A DNA stretch of 44,462 bases from Bifidobacteriaceae bacterium. Lineage in GTDB: Bacteria; Actinomycetota; Actinomycetes; Actinomycetales; WQXJ01. Positions 1 to 9,000 of the stretch are shown here, piece by piece. Location of the stretch: positions 1-44,462 of the forward strand of contig JAIRXP010000030.1 in NCBI GenBank assembly GCA_031268215.1. The letters run 5' to 3'. A program made the translations under genes and the position numbers. Position 1 is the first letter of the stretch, and the number at the start of each line of letters is the position of its first letter. Under the pieces are notes generated by a model that saw only the letters and a list, made by a program, of their open reading frames with translations, did no database searches and was not told the origin of the DNA.

Positions 1-3000
1 AGTGGGCGGCCCATTTCTCCATGAACCTTGTGGTGGTGAGGTCGGCGGGCAGGTGGGTGAGGCTGCCGATGACGTAGCGCACCACGTCCTTGGCAGGGCC
101 GTCAGGGTCAACCGCCACCAGCGCTAGTCGGTGGCGGTCGCCCTGGTTCTGGGCCGTGGCGACCTCGCGGTTCGGGATCTCGAACTCGCGGGCGCCCTTC
201 AGGTAGCCCTTGACCTCTATGTAGAAGACCCCGCCGGCCGGGTCGGTGGAGCGGATGTCGTAGCCGGGGTTGTAGTGGTCCATCTCCTCCGGGGCCCGCC
301 CCAACGCACGCTCGGCGGCCATCACCAGATCAACGCCGCGGCGTTCCGACTCCTCCGTCTCGCGAATGTCATCATGTTCTGCGCCAGGAGGCGGGGTCTG
401 TTCGCCGGGCTCCGGGAGCCGCGCCGATGAGAGTTCCGCCAGCAGGCGGCTTGGGATGACCAGGGCTTGGCCCTGGACGCGAGCGGGCAGTTCGACCAAC
501 TGGGTGGCCTGGTCCAGTTCTGCCAAGCGGCGCTCCAGACGCAGTTCGCGTTCTCGCGCTTTGGCCGGGGCCATCTCAGGGCTCATCCTCAGTTGCTTAC
601 CCTGACGCTGAAGTTCGGCCAGCCGGTTGTACTCGCCGTCCCAGTAGTTGACCTCGGAGTTGAGCCGTTGGACCACCTGGGCGCGGACCCGCGCGGCATC
701 GGCCGCGATCCGCGTGACCAACTCTTGCTTGCGCGGCTGGAGGCCGTGGCGGTACGCCCAACGCTTGATGACGGCATCGTTCTCCGCCCTGACCCAGGGA
801 TCGGCCAGGACCTCGGTGATGGCCGGCCCTTCACCCTCCAGGGGAGCGTCGTAGTCAAGGTACGGCGGGGCGAGCGTGACAGCGGCGTGGCCGTCCGGGT
901 CCAACTCCACGTAGTCGAAGTGGTGCGACACTGTGAGATGCCCGGGCGTCTCTATCCGCTGGTCAAGAGCGAACAGCATAGACGGCTGCCTGGTTTGGGT
1001 TTCGCGGCGATCCACGAATACCGTGCCCTTCGACAAGGCCCCGGCCAGGTCCTCAATGGTCAGGTCGATGACGGCCTGCAGTAGCGGGTGGCCCGGAGCC
1101 AACAGGGTCGCGTCTGCCGGATACGCCCAGCTATCGGTCTCTAAAGGGCGGATGTGCTTGGTCTCGAACGTGACCCGCTCGTACTCGTCCGGCAGGGGCT
1201 GCCAACGGTTGGCGCGGCGGGCCTGGTCCTGGACGCGCTTGGGGACACGGCTAATCTGATAGCGACCGGTCTCACGCTGGCGGATCATCCCCCCAAGGCG
1301 GCGAAAGGCAGGGATGAAGAGGCCCCGGATGTAGCCAGGCTGGAGTTTGCGCTCGCGCGCCTTCTCCATCTGGCGGCGCACCTCTTCCAGGTCCAGGCCG
1401 GGGAACATCTCGGGGTGCAAAGCGCGTTCCCGCAGAATCTCTTCCACGCCGTCGGCGTAGCTGGCGTCGATGGTCTGGCTGAGACGGGCGCGGACCTCAG
1501 GCTGGTCCCCGTACCGGATCGCCTCGATCACCAAGTCCTTGAGCGACCTCCCCCGGAAGGCGTCGCGGTCGCCCAGCACATTGAATAGGTTGCCGTTGTA
1601 CGCCTTCCCCTGCTCGGTGATCTTGTCCAGTAGCCGCCCCAAGACCGCGCCCTCGCGGGTGTCCTCGGCGACGAGGTTCCAAAGCTGGCAGACCTCCCGC
1701 TGACCTATGCGGTGGATGCGTCCGAAACGCTGCTCGATCCGGTTCGGATTCCACGGCAGGTCATAGTTCACCATCAGATGCGCGCGCTGCAGGTTCAAGC
1801 CTTCTCCGGCGGCGTCAGTGGCGAGCAACACAATGGTGTTCGGGTTGTCCGTGAACTGCTCGCGCGCCAGTTTCCGGTCTTCCCGGCCAGTCCCGCCGTG
1901 GATGGTCACGATGCCGTGCTGCCCGACTACCGCTCCGATCCTCTGATACAGGTAGTTGAGCGTGTCGCGATGCTCGGTGAAGATGATGATCTTGCGCGGA
2001 CTGCTGGTGGCGCCGCTTGTTAGAACCTCGTCTTGGAGGATGGCCCGGAGCTGCACCCATTTCTCGTCGGTGTCATTGTTCCGGACCTGGCGGGCCGTGG
2101 CGATAAGGCCGTCGAGCACGCCGATTTCTATGCGCAGTTCCTCGACCGTTCGGGCTGCCGTGGCCAAGTCGATTACTTGCTCGACTTGGTCCTCCAGGCG
2201 GGCCTGGTCGTCTTCGGCCGTGTCGTCATAGAGGTCGTCGAAATCGTCTGGGTCAAAGCTGGGCATGGCCGGGTTGTCCTGGCCGGCGAAACTTGTCCCG
2301 GTGATGGCGGCCCGGTCCGCGGCGCGCCGCATTTCCTTGAGGCGGTCCTGGAGCCGCGCTTGGCGGCGTTCCAGCGAGCGCAGAATCGCCTCCGGGCTGG
2401 AGGCCAACCGGCGTTGCAGAACAGTCAGAGCGAAGCCGATGTTGTTGCCGCGCTTCTTCTCGCCCGAAGCCGTGATCTGGTCAGCCTTACCCATCTCGGT
2501 TCGCACATACTCCGTGACCTGCTCGTAAAGCTCATGCTCGGCAGCGGACAACTCGTAGGCGACGGTGTAAGCCCTGCGTTCCGGGAACAGCGGCTTGCCC
2601 TCAAAGGTCAGCATCTCTTCCTTGGTGCGGCGAATCATCAAGCCGGCAGTGTCTGTCCGGTGGACACCTTCGCGGAATTGCCCGTCGAAGCGGTCCGGGT
2701 CCAACAGCGACATGAATAGCTGGAAGTCTTCTTCCTTGCCCGCGTGCGGTGTGGCCGTCATCAACAAGAAGTTCTGGGCCGTGTCAGACAGCACCCTGCC
2801 CAACTGGAAGCGCCTGGTCTCCTTCAGTTCTTGTCCCCAATAGTGGGCCGACATCCGGTGGGCCTCATCTACAACAGCGAGATCCCAGGTCACATCCCGA
2901 AGCTGCTCTTGGAGGTCCTCATCACGGGACAACTGGTCCATCCTGACGATCAGGTACGGATGTTCCAAGAACACATTCCGCCCAACTGCGTCATCGACCA

Positions 3001-3559
3001 TGTGGCGGAAGAAGACCTCGAACCGGAGGTCGAATTTGGATGCCAGCTCCTCCCGCCACTGCTCCACCAAGCCGCCCGGGGCCACGATGATCGCCCGCTC
3101 GCAATCGGAACGGAGCATCAGTTCCTTCAAGTACAAGCCCGCCATGATCGTCTTGCCCGCGCCCGGATCGTCAGCCAACAGATACCGCAACGGCACCTTT
3201 GGCAGAAGCTCTGAGTAGACCGCCCTAATCTGGTGCGGCAAAGGCTGCACATCCGAAGAGTTGACGGCCGCCATTGGGTCATAGAGGGCCGCGTACTTGA
3301 TTCGCAACGCCTCGGCCGCGAGGCGGAACTGATCCGCGTCTCCATCAAACCTCGGTCCCGCGACCGTCACCAGCGTCAAGGACGTAGCCTGTTCCGCGGA
3401 CACATATCGCTCGGCGAGTTGGCCTTCATCGTCGCGGAACACAACATGCAGGACGTCCTCATCCAAAGACTCGGCGGAGATTATGGTGGCGATCCGGTTA
3501 GGGACCAGCCCATGGACACGCACGCCGGGCTTCAGCGCGTCAAGAGTGACCTCGGCCAC
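1..3559 (-). CDS. SNF2-family helicase with C-terminal DUF3883 domain (3' end cut by window edge)
   Basis: About 1,186 codons are present and the reading frame stays open to the left edge. Superfamily 2 motifs are clear: Walker A DDPGAGKT near residue 135, DEAH (VVDEAHR) near 231, TATP near 268, and the helicase C-terminal motif RFGRIHRIGQRE near 610. The last ~100 residues carry YIEVKG followed by an NREVATAQNQGDRH stretch. This matches DUF3883, which has a restriction-nuclease-like fold in many defence proteins. Start: GTG at 3559, five bases after a perfect AGGAGG. Proteins of this type usually end shortly after this point, so little is missing. SNF2 helicases of this kind occur beside DNA methylases in anti-phage islands such as class 1 DISARM (DrmD). 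That role is inferred, since any partners lie outside the window. The 220 bases up to the integrase hold no gene, only short GC-rich repeats. Confidence 0.9.
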   Translation of the reverse strand, partial: MAEVTLDALKPGVRVHGLVPNRIATIISAESLDEDVLHVVFRDDEGQLAERYVSAEQATSLTLVTVAGPRFDGDADQFRLAAEALRIKYAALYDPMAAVNSSDVQPLPHQIRAVYSELLPKVPLRYLLADDPGAGKTIMAGLYLKELMLRSDCERAIIVAPGGLVEQWREELASKFDLRFEVFFRHMVDDAVGRNVFLEHPYLIVRMDQLSRDEDLQEQLRDVTWDLAVVDEAHRMSAHYWGQELKETRRFQLGRVLSDTAQNFLLMTATPHAGKEEDFQLFMSLLDPDRFDGQFREGVHRTDTAGLMIRRTKEEMLTFEGKPLFPERRAYTVAYELSAAEHELYEQVTEYVRTEMGKADQITASGEKKRGNNIGFALTVLQRRLASSPEAILRSLERRQARLQDRLKEMRRAADRAAITGTSFAGQDNPAMPSFDPDDFDDLYDDTAEDDQARLEDQVEQVIDLATAARTVEELRIEIGVLDGLIATARQVRNNDTDEKWVQLRAILQDEVLTSGATSSPRKIIIFTEHRDTLNYLYQRIGAVVGQHGIVTIHGGTGREDRKLAREQFTDNPNTIVLLATDAAGEGLNLQRAHLMVNYDLPWNPNRIEQRFGRIHRIGQREVCQLWNLVAEDTREGAVLGRLLDKITEQGKAYNGNLFNVLGDRDAFRGRSLKDLVIEAIRYGDQPEVRARLSQTIDASYADGVEEILRERALHPEMFPGLDLEEVRRQMEKARERKLQPGYIRGLFIPAFRRLGGMIRQRETGRYQISRVPKRVQDQARRANRWQPLPDEYERVTFETKHIRPLETDSWAYPADATLLAPGHPLLQAVIDLTIEDLAGALSKGTVFVDRRETQTRQPSMLFALDQRIETPGHLTVSHHFDYVELDPDGHAAVTLAPPYLDYDAPLEGEGPAITEVLADPWVRAENDAVIKRWAYRHGLQPRKQELVTRIAADAARVRAQVVQRLNSEVNYWDGEYNRLAELQRQGKQLRMSPEMAPAKARERELRLERRLAELDQATQLVELPARVQGQALVIPSRLLAELSSARLPEPGEQTPPPGAEHDDIRETEESERRGVDLVMAAERALGRAPEEMDHYNPGYDIRSTDPAGGVFYIEVKGYLKGAREFEIPNREVATAQNQGDRHRLALVAVDPDGPAKDVVRYVIGSLTHLPADLTTTRFMEKWAAH

Positions 3560-3780
3560 CAGTTCCTCCTTCCCGAATCAAGCGAATGGAGCAGCCTACA
3601 ACCTTGCTCAGACACTCCATCGATGCGCGCCGGGCAGCGCGCCCTCGAAGCGCCTCAAACCAGTAATCACCGCAGCATCGGCAAGTATCCCGCATCGGCG
3701 CAGCGGTTCTCAGCATTCTCGGCTCTCCGCGTAAGCTGTCCTCCTCATTCGACGCCTGCCGCCAACACCTGATTTGCTGC

Positions 3781-4911
3781 CTAGACATCACCTAGCGCCA
3801 CGGCGCGAGCGGCCGCCATGGCATCCGCGACGGTGCTGAGGCGGTCTGGGAATAGGTGGCCATAAAGATCCAGGGTCATCGTTGCAGATTTGTGGCCGAG
3901 CATCTGTTGGACCACTTTCACGTCAGCGCCAGCGGCGATGGCCAAGGAGGCGGCAGTATGGCGGAGCTCATGCGGCGTCAGCGGATGGCAGCGGAAGCAA
4001 CGGCATCCCTCGGGCGGGTCCGCGCGATGCGCTGGCGACAGCTCCTTGGAGGCCTTATCAAGGGCGGCGCGCTGGAAGGTTTGACTGCGCAGCACCGCTC
4101 CACGCGGGCCAGTGAACAACAGGTCGTCCGGTCCTTTGTCTTGGCTGATCAGTGTCTCCAGTTCAGCGGCAAGAAATGGGGGAACTGGAACCTCGCGGAA
4201 ACGGTGACCCTTGGTGTCGCCAAAGACCATGACGCCCTTCACTGGCGTGACCGAACGTTCAATGATGGCTCGCTTGTGGAGTAGATCGAGGTTTCCAACT
4301 CGGAGAGCGGCGGATTCGCCCCAGCGCAGTCCGGTGTAGGCCAGGAACCGAACAATCAACGACCACTGGTCGCCCACGGCATCGGCTAAGTCTTGGACCT
4401 GCCGGTGAGTGAGGTATCGCTTGCGCGTCTTCGACGGCTTGGGCAGGTCGAGGCCCTCTGCCGGGTTCCGGACCAGGCGACCGTCTTTGACGGCAAGGCC
4501 CATTATCTGACGCATGATGTTGGCATGCTTGCGAACAGTGCCAGCCGCGCGGCCTTGGCCCAATTCAGCCAACCACTTCTGAACATCGGCGTGCGTCACT
4601 CGATCTAGGGGAACGCCCTTCCAGCGAGTCTTGACGTGCTTGTCTAGGGCTTCCTGGTAGCGCTGCCGCGACTTGGGCGTCAGATTCGTCTTGCCGTCCA
4701 GCCAAGTCTGTGCCCACACGTCGGTGGCCAACTTCCCGCGGTTGGGATCGACGTAGGAGCCGGTGGCGATGGCGGACTCGACGGACTGCCGGTAACGGTT
4801 GGCATCAACCTTGCGACGGAAGGATTTCGATCTCTCCTTGCCGGCGGGATCGGTGTAGCGCAGGACCCATCGGGCCTTGCCGCCGCGGAGCCGTTTCTGG
4901 ATGTGCGCCAT
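3781..4911 (-). CDS. Tyrosine recombinase / integrase
   Basis: 376 residues, a normal length for phage-type or AICE-type integrases. The N-terminus has an arm-binding-like segment (MAHIQKRLRGGKARWVLRYT) and then a SAM-like core-binding domain (KLATDVWAQTWLDGKT onward). The catalytic domain shows the first Arg in TGLRWGESAALR, the HELRHTAAS box, GHKSATMT, and the nucleophile Tyr in LDLYGH. It should cut and rejoin DNA at att sites to insert or excise the element. The reading frame extends 29 codons further upstream, but that stretch overlaps the preceding gene. The ATG at 4911 sits two bases after that gene's TGA, so I chose it. The pair is very likely co-transcribed with the XRE regulator. 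No att duplication could be recognised. Confidence 0.93.
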   Translation of the reverse strand: MAHIQKRLRGGKARWVLRYTDPAGKERSKSFRRKVDANRYRQSVESAIATGSYVDPNRGKLATDVWAQTWLDGKTNLTPKSRQRYQEALDKHVKTRWKGVPLDRVTHADVQKWLAELGQGRAAGTVRKHANIMRQIMGLAVKDGRLVRNPAEGLDLPKPSKTRKRYLTHRQVQDLADAVGDQWSLIVRFLAYTGLRWGESAALRVGNLDLLHKRAIIERSVTPVKGVMVFGDTKGHRFREVPVPPFLAAELETLISQDKGPDDLLFTGPRGAVLRSQTFQRAALDKASKELSPAHRADPPEGCRCFRCHPLTPHELRHTAASLAIAAGADVKVVQQMLGHKSATMTLDLYGHLFPDRLSTVADAMAAARAVALGDV

Positions 4912-4913
4912 CG

Positions 4914-5585
4914 TCAGTCCACTCCCTCCCGAATCGGCGGCTCGTCGCTGCCTTCGTCGCTCACAGGCAGCGGGTCCAGGCCTCGGTCGGCTCGGCACAC
5001 GTCAAGCGCGGTGAAGAACAGCAGTGTCTCCAGTTCTAGCGCCTTATCCGCCACCTGCTCAAACGAGTAGGCCCATCGCTGCGGCCGGGGCCGGACGCCG
5101 GGAAGCATTTGTGACGGGTCGGGGGACGCACCGGCATTTCGGCGTTCATGGGCGGCGCCTTCGAAGCGAGCGTCCGCCTCGCTGTAGGCCGCCCGGTTAT
5201 CGGCAGTCATGAACTCGATCAGGTCAACGCCTTTGCGCAATACGGCATCGGCGGCGTCTGCCAATGACTCGACCGCTTCCAGATAGTCAACCTCCACCTT
5301 CTGGAGGCGTTCAACGAGCACGAAGTCGAACGGCCTCAACAGGTCGTCTACGGAGGTGTCAAACACGCGGGCAAATGTGACCAACTCGTCCACGGAGATG
5401 CGCCGGCGGTTCTCACGAGCCTCGATTCGGTAGATGGCGGAGGTCTGAATGGAACAGCCGATGGCAGTCATCTGCTCGGCCAACTGGGCCGGAGACCAGT
5501 CCCGTTGCTCGCGTTCGAACTTGATCCTGCGCGCCAGGTTGACCTCTGCAGTGGTGCTGCGCGGCTGGTTTGGTCTTGACATCAC
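4914..5585 (-). CDS. XRE-family helix-turn-helix transcriptional regulator
   Basis: 223 residues. A Cro/C1-type helix-turn-helix lies at about residues 15-80: ARRIKFEREQRDWSPAQLAEQM, then a recognition-helix region (IQTSAIYRIEA) and VDELVTFARVFDTSVDDLL. The remaining ~140 residues are mostly helical and acidic, with no domain I recognise. They may form an oligomerisation or sensing part. The gene starts with ATG-ATG (5585 or 5582), lies two bases upstream of the integrase, and is divergent from the excisionase-like gene. It is therefore placed to control both integration and excision. An inverted repeat sits in the divergent promoter region. Role as the element's repressor is inferred from position. 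Confidence 0.85.
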   Translation of the reverse strand: MMSRPNQPRSTTAEVNLARRIKFEREQRDWSPAQLAEQMTAIGCSIQTSAIYRIEARENRRRISVDELVTFARVFDTSVDDLLRPFDFVLVERLQKVEVDYLEAVESLADAADAVLRKGVDLIEFMTADNRAAYSEADARFEGAAHERRNAGASPDPSQMLPGVRPRPQRWAYSFEQVADKALELETLLFFTALDVCRADRGLDPLPVSDEGSDEPPIREGVD

Positions 5586-5614
5586 TCGCCTTCCCTATGT
5601 GAGAACCAACGTAC

Positions 5615-5643
5615 TTGTGTTGAGATCAGCTTGTCAACCACAA
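5615..5643. promoter_or_regulatory. Inverted-repeat operator candidate in the XRE/excisionase divergent promoter
   Basis: TTGTGTTGA at 5615-5623 faces TCAACCACAA at 5634-5643, an inverted repeat with one extra base in the right arm. On the minus strand a perfect -35 hexamer TTGACA (5637-5632) lies inside the repeat. A weak -10 (TACGTT) follows 18 bases later, towards the XRE gene. Binding by the XRE protein would cover its own -35 box. Inferred from layout only. Confidence 0.45.
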
Positions 5644-5685
5644 TTTCGGGCATCAATCACGCTCGCCGAAGGAAGGGCACCAAAC

Positions 5686-5874
5686 ATGGACCATCTGACC
5701 ACCCAGGAAGTCGCCGTGCTGTGCCGCACATCGCAGGAGACGGTCCGCTACTGGCGCCATGTGGGGAAGGGACCCAGAGGCTTCAAGCTCGGCCGCAAAG
5801 TCTTGTACCGACGCCAGGATGTAGAGGCGTGGCTCCAAGAGCACTACGAGGCTGACCGCCGCAAAGCAGCCTGA
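5686..5874 (+). CDS. Excisionase-like helix-turn-helix protein (MerR/HTH_17 type)
   Basis: 62 residues starting at MDHLTTQEVAVLCRTSQETV, the usual opening of excisionase/HTH_17 proteins: a strand, a LTTQEVA helix, a recognition helix (ETVRYWRHVG), and then the wing GPRGFKLGRKVLYRRQDVEAWL. The reading frame stays open further upstream, but that part crosses the promoter region. The ATG at 5686 follows a purine-rich GGAAGGG at 11 bases and matches family starts. Such proteins bend DNA at att sites to direct excision, or act as small activators. It is divergent from XRE-int and upstream of the relaxase gene, the usual order in actinobacterial integrative elements. Confidence 0.82.
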   Translation: MDHLTTQEVAVLCRTSQETVRYWRHVGKGPRGFKLGRKVLYRRQDVEAWLQEHYEADRRKAA

Positions 5875-6062
5875 TGCAGCGCCCTCTGCGGCTTGCCGAA
5901 TCCGAGCGGTGCCATGCAGCCCGGTCTGCAGCACGCCAGTCCACACGGCGAACGTGCAATCAGGCCTGCAGCATGGATGTTGCCGTCAACCAACTCCAAT
6001 TCGTCTACACCTCTTGCAGAGCGCCGCTCAAGGCCGCCACCGTGCCCAGCCGGGCAGCGCCA
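5875..6062. other. Non-coding leader between excisionase and relaxase; possible oriT region
   Basis: This stretch of about 190 bases has no credible gene. It holds several copies of a short TGCAGC-type motif (near 5875, 5912, 5928 and 5970). MobF relaxases commonly nick at an oriT beside their own gene, so this is the most likely place for it. The nic site itself cannot be identified by eye. Confidence 0.25.
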
Positions 6063-6078
6063 CACCTCCCCGGAGGTG
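6063..6078 (+). promoter_or_regulatory. Hairpin that pairs with the relaxase ribosome binding site
   Basis: CACCTCC (6063-6069) and GGAGGTG (6072-6078) are perfect complements with CC between them. As RNA this gives a six-pair stem with a four-base loop. The right arm is the Shine-Dalgarno sequence of the relaxase gene, eight to nine bases before its GTG start. The hairpin would hide the ribosome binding site. Confidence 0.55.
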
Positions 6079-6085
6079 ACGCGCC

Positions 6086-9000
6086 GTGGTCATGACCCTC
6101 AAACCGATGCACGCCGGGGACGGCTATCGGTACCTGACACGGACAGTCGCGGCGGGCGATGGCGACCGCGACCTTGCGACGCCATTGACACGGTACTACG
6201 CGGAGAAAGGCAACCCACCGGGCCGCTGGTTCGGCAGCGGGCTGAACAGACTTGGGGACGCGGCGGAGAGGATCGCCACCGGCCAACAGGTGACCGAGCA
6301 AGAGCTAGAACTGCTTCTTGGTTACGGACATGATCCAGTCACCGGCGCGAAGCTGGGCCGCGCCTACCAAAGACGAAGCGGCGTCTCTGAGTCACCTGCC
6401 GGGACACGGGCGGCCAGTACCGCCGCAGGCACGCGCCGGGCCGTGGCCGGCTTTGATCACACTTTCACCGTTCCCAAGTCCGTATCGGTGTTGTGGGGCC
6501 TGGCCGATGCCGGCACCCAGCAGATCATCGCAAACTGCCACCTACAGGCCATCGCCCACACCATGAACCTGATCGAGCAGCAGATAGCCGCCACACGGAT
6601 CGGGGCGACCAGACCGTCCTCCGGGTCAGCTTCGGCCGGCGCTGTGGTTCAGGCTGAAGTGACCGGACTGATCGCCGCGGCATTCGACCATTACGACTCT
6701 CGCCTTGGCGATCCTCTGCTCCACAGCCACGTAGTCGTCTCAAACAAAGTCCAGACCGCCAGCGACGGGAAATGGCGCTCACTCGACGGGCGCGGATTCC
6801 ATCAGGCCGCAGTAGCCATGTCTGAGCTCTACAACGCCGTACTCGCCGACCTGATAACCCGTGACCTGGGCCTGGCATGGGAAACCAGGGACCGAGGCCG
6901 GGGCCGCAATCCTTCCTGGGAATTGGCCGTCGTCCCGCCCGCCCTGATCGCCATGTTCTCGGCCCGGTCGCGCGCTATCGAGTCCGAAGCAGACCGCCTG
7001 ATAAGCGAGTTCACCGAACACCACGGGCGCGCGCCGGGCCGGGAAACGATCATCAGATTGCGCCAGCAAGCCACCTTGGCAACCCGCCCCGACAAGCAGG
7101 TACATTCGTTGGCCGAACTGACGACGGCCTGGCGTGACCGCGCCTCGGGGCTCCTAGGTCAAGATGCCGCCGCTTGGGCTGTGAACGTCGCCGCCGGTTC
7201 GGGCGTCCAGGCGTTGTTGAGGGCCGATGACGTGCCGCTCGACCTGGTAGGCCAACTCGGTCAGGCGGTGGTCCAGACGGTAAGCGACCGACGAGCGACC
7301 TGGCGGCGGTGGAATCTGTACGCCGAGGCCGTCAGGTCGACCATGGGATGGCGGTTCGCCACCGCGTTGGACCGAGAGATCATCTCCGAAGCGATCACTC
7401 GCGCCGCGCAAGACCATTCGCTCCGCCTGACTCCGGACCAGCGCGCTCCCACACCTGAGGTCTTCACACGGGCGGATGGCACCAGTCAGTTCAGACCGAG
7501 GCACCATGCGGTGTTCACTTCGGAAGCGGTGTTCGCCGCCGAACAACGAGTCCTGGACCTGGCCGAGCGAACCGATGGTTCAACAGTGAGCGCAGGCGCA
7601 GTCCAGCGCATCATTGCACGCGAGGATGCGCTTGGGCCGGTTCTGTCCATGGACCAGGCTGAGGCAGTAGTCGCTATCTCAACCAGCGGCAGAGTGGTCG
7701 ATCTCCTGGTGGGACCCGCCGGAGCCGGAAAGACCACAGCGTTGGCGGCGCTGCGTCAAGCTTGGGAAGCGGAACACGGGACAAGTTCGGTGACTGGGTT
7801 GGCGCCATCGGCCACCGCCGCGGCGGTCCTCGCGGAAGACCTGGGCATAGCCAGCGAGAACACCGCCAAGTGGCTGGCCGAATTCGATGCCGGGAGGACC
7901 AAGTTCTGCAGGGATGAATTAGTGCTGATTGACGAGGCATCAATGTGCGGCACCCTGTCCCTGGACCGGATCACGGCGCTGGCCGCTTCGGCGGGAGCGA
8001 AAGTTGTGCTGGTGGGCGACTGGGCGCAGCTGCAGGCGGTCGAGGCAGGCGGGCTGTTCACCCTCCTGGCCGGCGCGCGCGATGACGCGCCTGAACTGTT
8101 CGACCTGCACCGGTTCCGCCACTCCTGGGAGAAACAGGCCAGCCTTGATCTGCGCCACGGCGACCCGGCAGTCCTCGCCGCCTACCAGCGGCACGGCAGG
8201 CTGCACGGCGGAGACGCAGACACGATGGCCGATGCCGCGTACCAAGCGTGGCAGTCCGACCAAGCGGGCGGGTTGGCCTCGGTGTTGATCGCCGAAGACG
8301 GCACCACGGTCAGGGCGTTGAACTCCCGTGCCAGATTGGACCGCATTGAATCCGGCCAGGTCGATCCGGCCAAGAGCGTGCGACTGGCGGAAGACAACCA
8401 GGCATCGGTGGGCGACCTGGTGATAACCCGTCGAAATGACCGGCGCTTGATAGCCGGGAAGACCGGTTGGGTGCGCAACGGCGACAGGTGGACCGTGACC
8501 AAGGTGCACTCTGATGGCGCCATCACGGTGCGACGTGCCCACCGCCGTTACGGCGCTTCAGTGGTGCTGCCCGCCGCCTATGCAGCCGAATCGCTGGATT
8601 TGGGATATGCGGTAACGGCTTACAGGGCGCAAGGTGTGACCGTTGACACGGCTCACCTGGTTGTCACCGAGGCCACCTCCCGCGAGAGCCTGTATGTTGC
8701 GATGACCAGAGGCAGGGAGGCCAATCACGCCTATGTGGTGACCGGCGCCACCGACGCAAGGAGCGAAGCAGACCGGATCGGTCACGCCGGCCCCGCTGAC
8801 AATGCGGCCACAGTTCTGTCGAAGGTGATCCAAACCAGCGGCGCGGAGCCGTCCGCCCACCAAGCGGGGCGAGAGGAAGCCGAGCACTGGGAATCCACTG
8901 CCCAGTGGGCAGCCGAATACGAGACCATCACGCAAGCCGTCCTGCAGGAGCATTGCGACACGGTGCTGACAGCAGTAGGCCTGACCGGCGAACAAGTGGC

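Noticed and set aside
131..3772. Many open frames on the plus strand, for example 2033-2719 and 467-1084
   Set aside because: They are antisense to the intact SNF2-DUF3883 reading frame, which carries all motifs; GC-rich coding DNA often gives such shadows.
3540..3791. Open frame of 83 codons on the minus strand between integrase and helicase
   Set aside because: It has no recognisable domain, overlaps the helicase start in another frame, lacks a ribosome binding site, and looks compositionally random.
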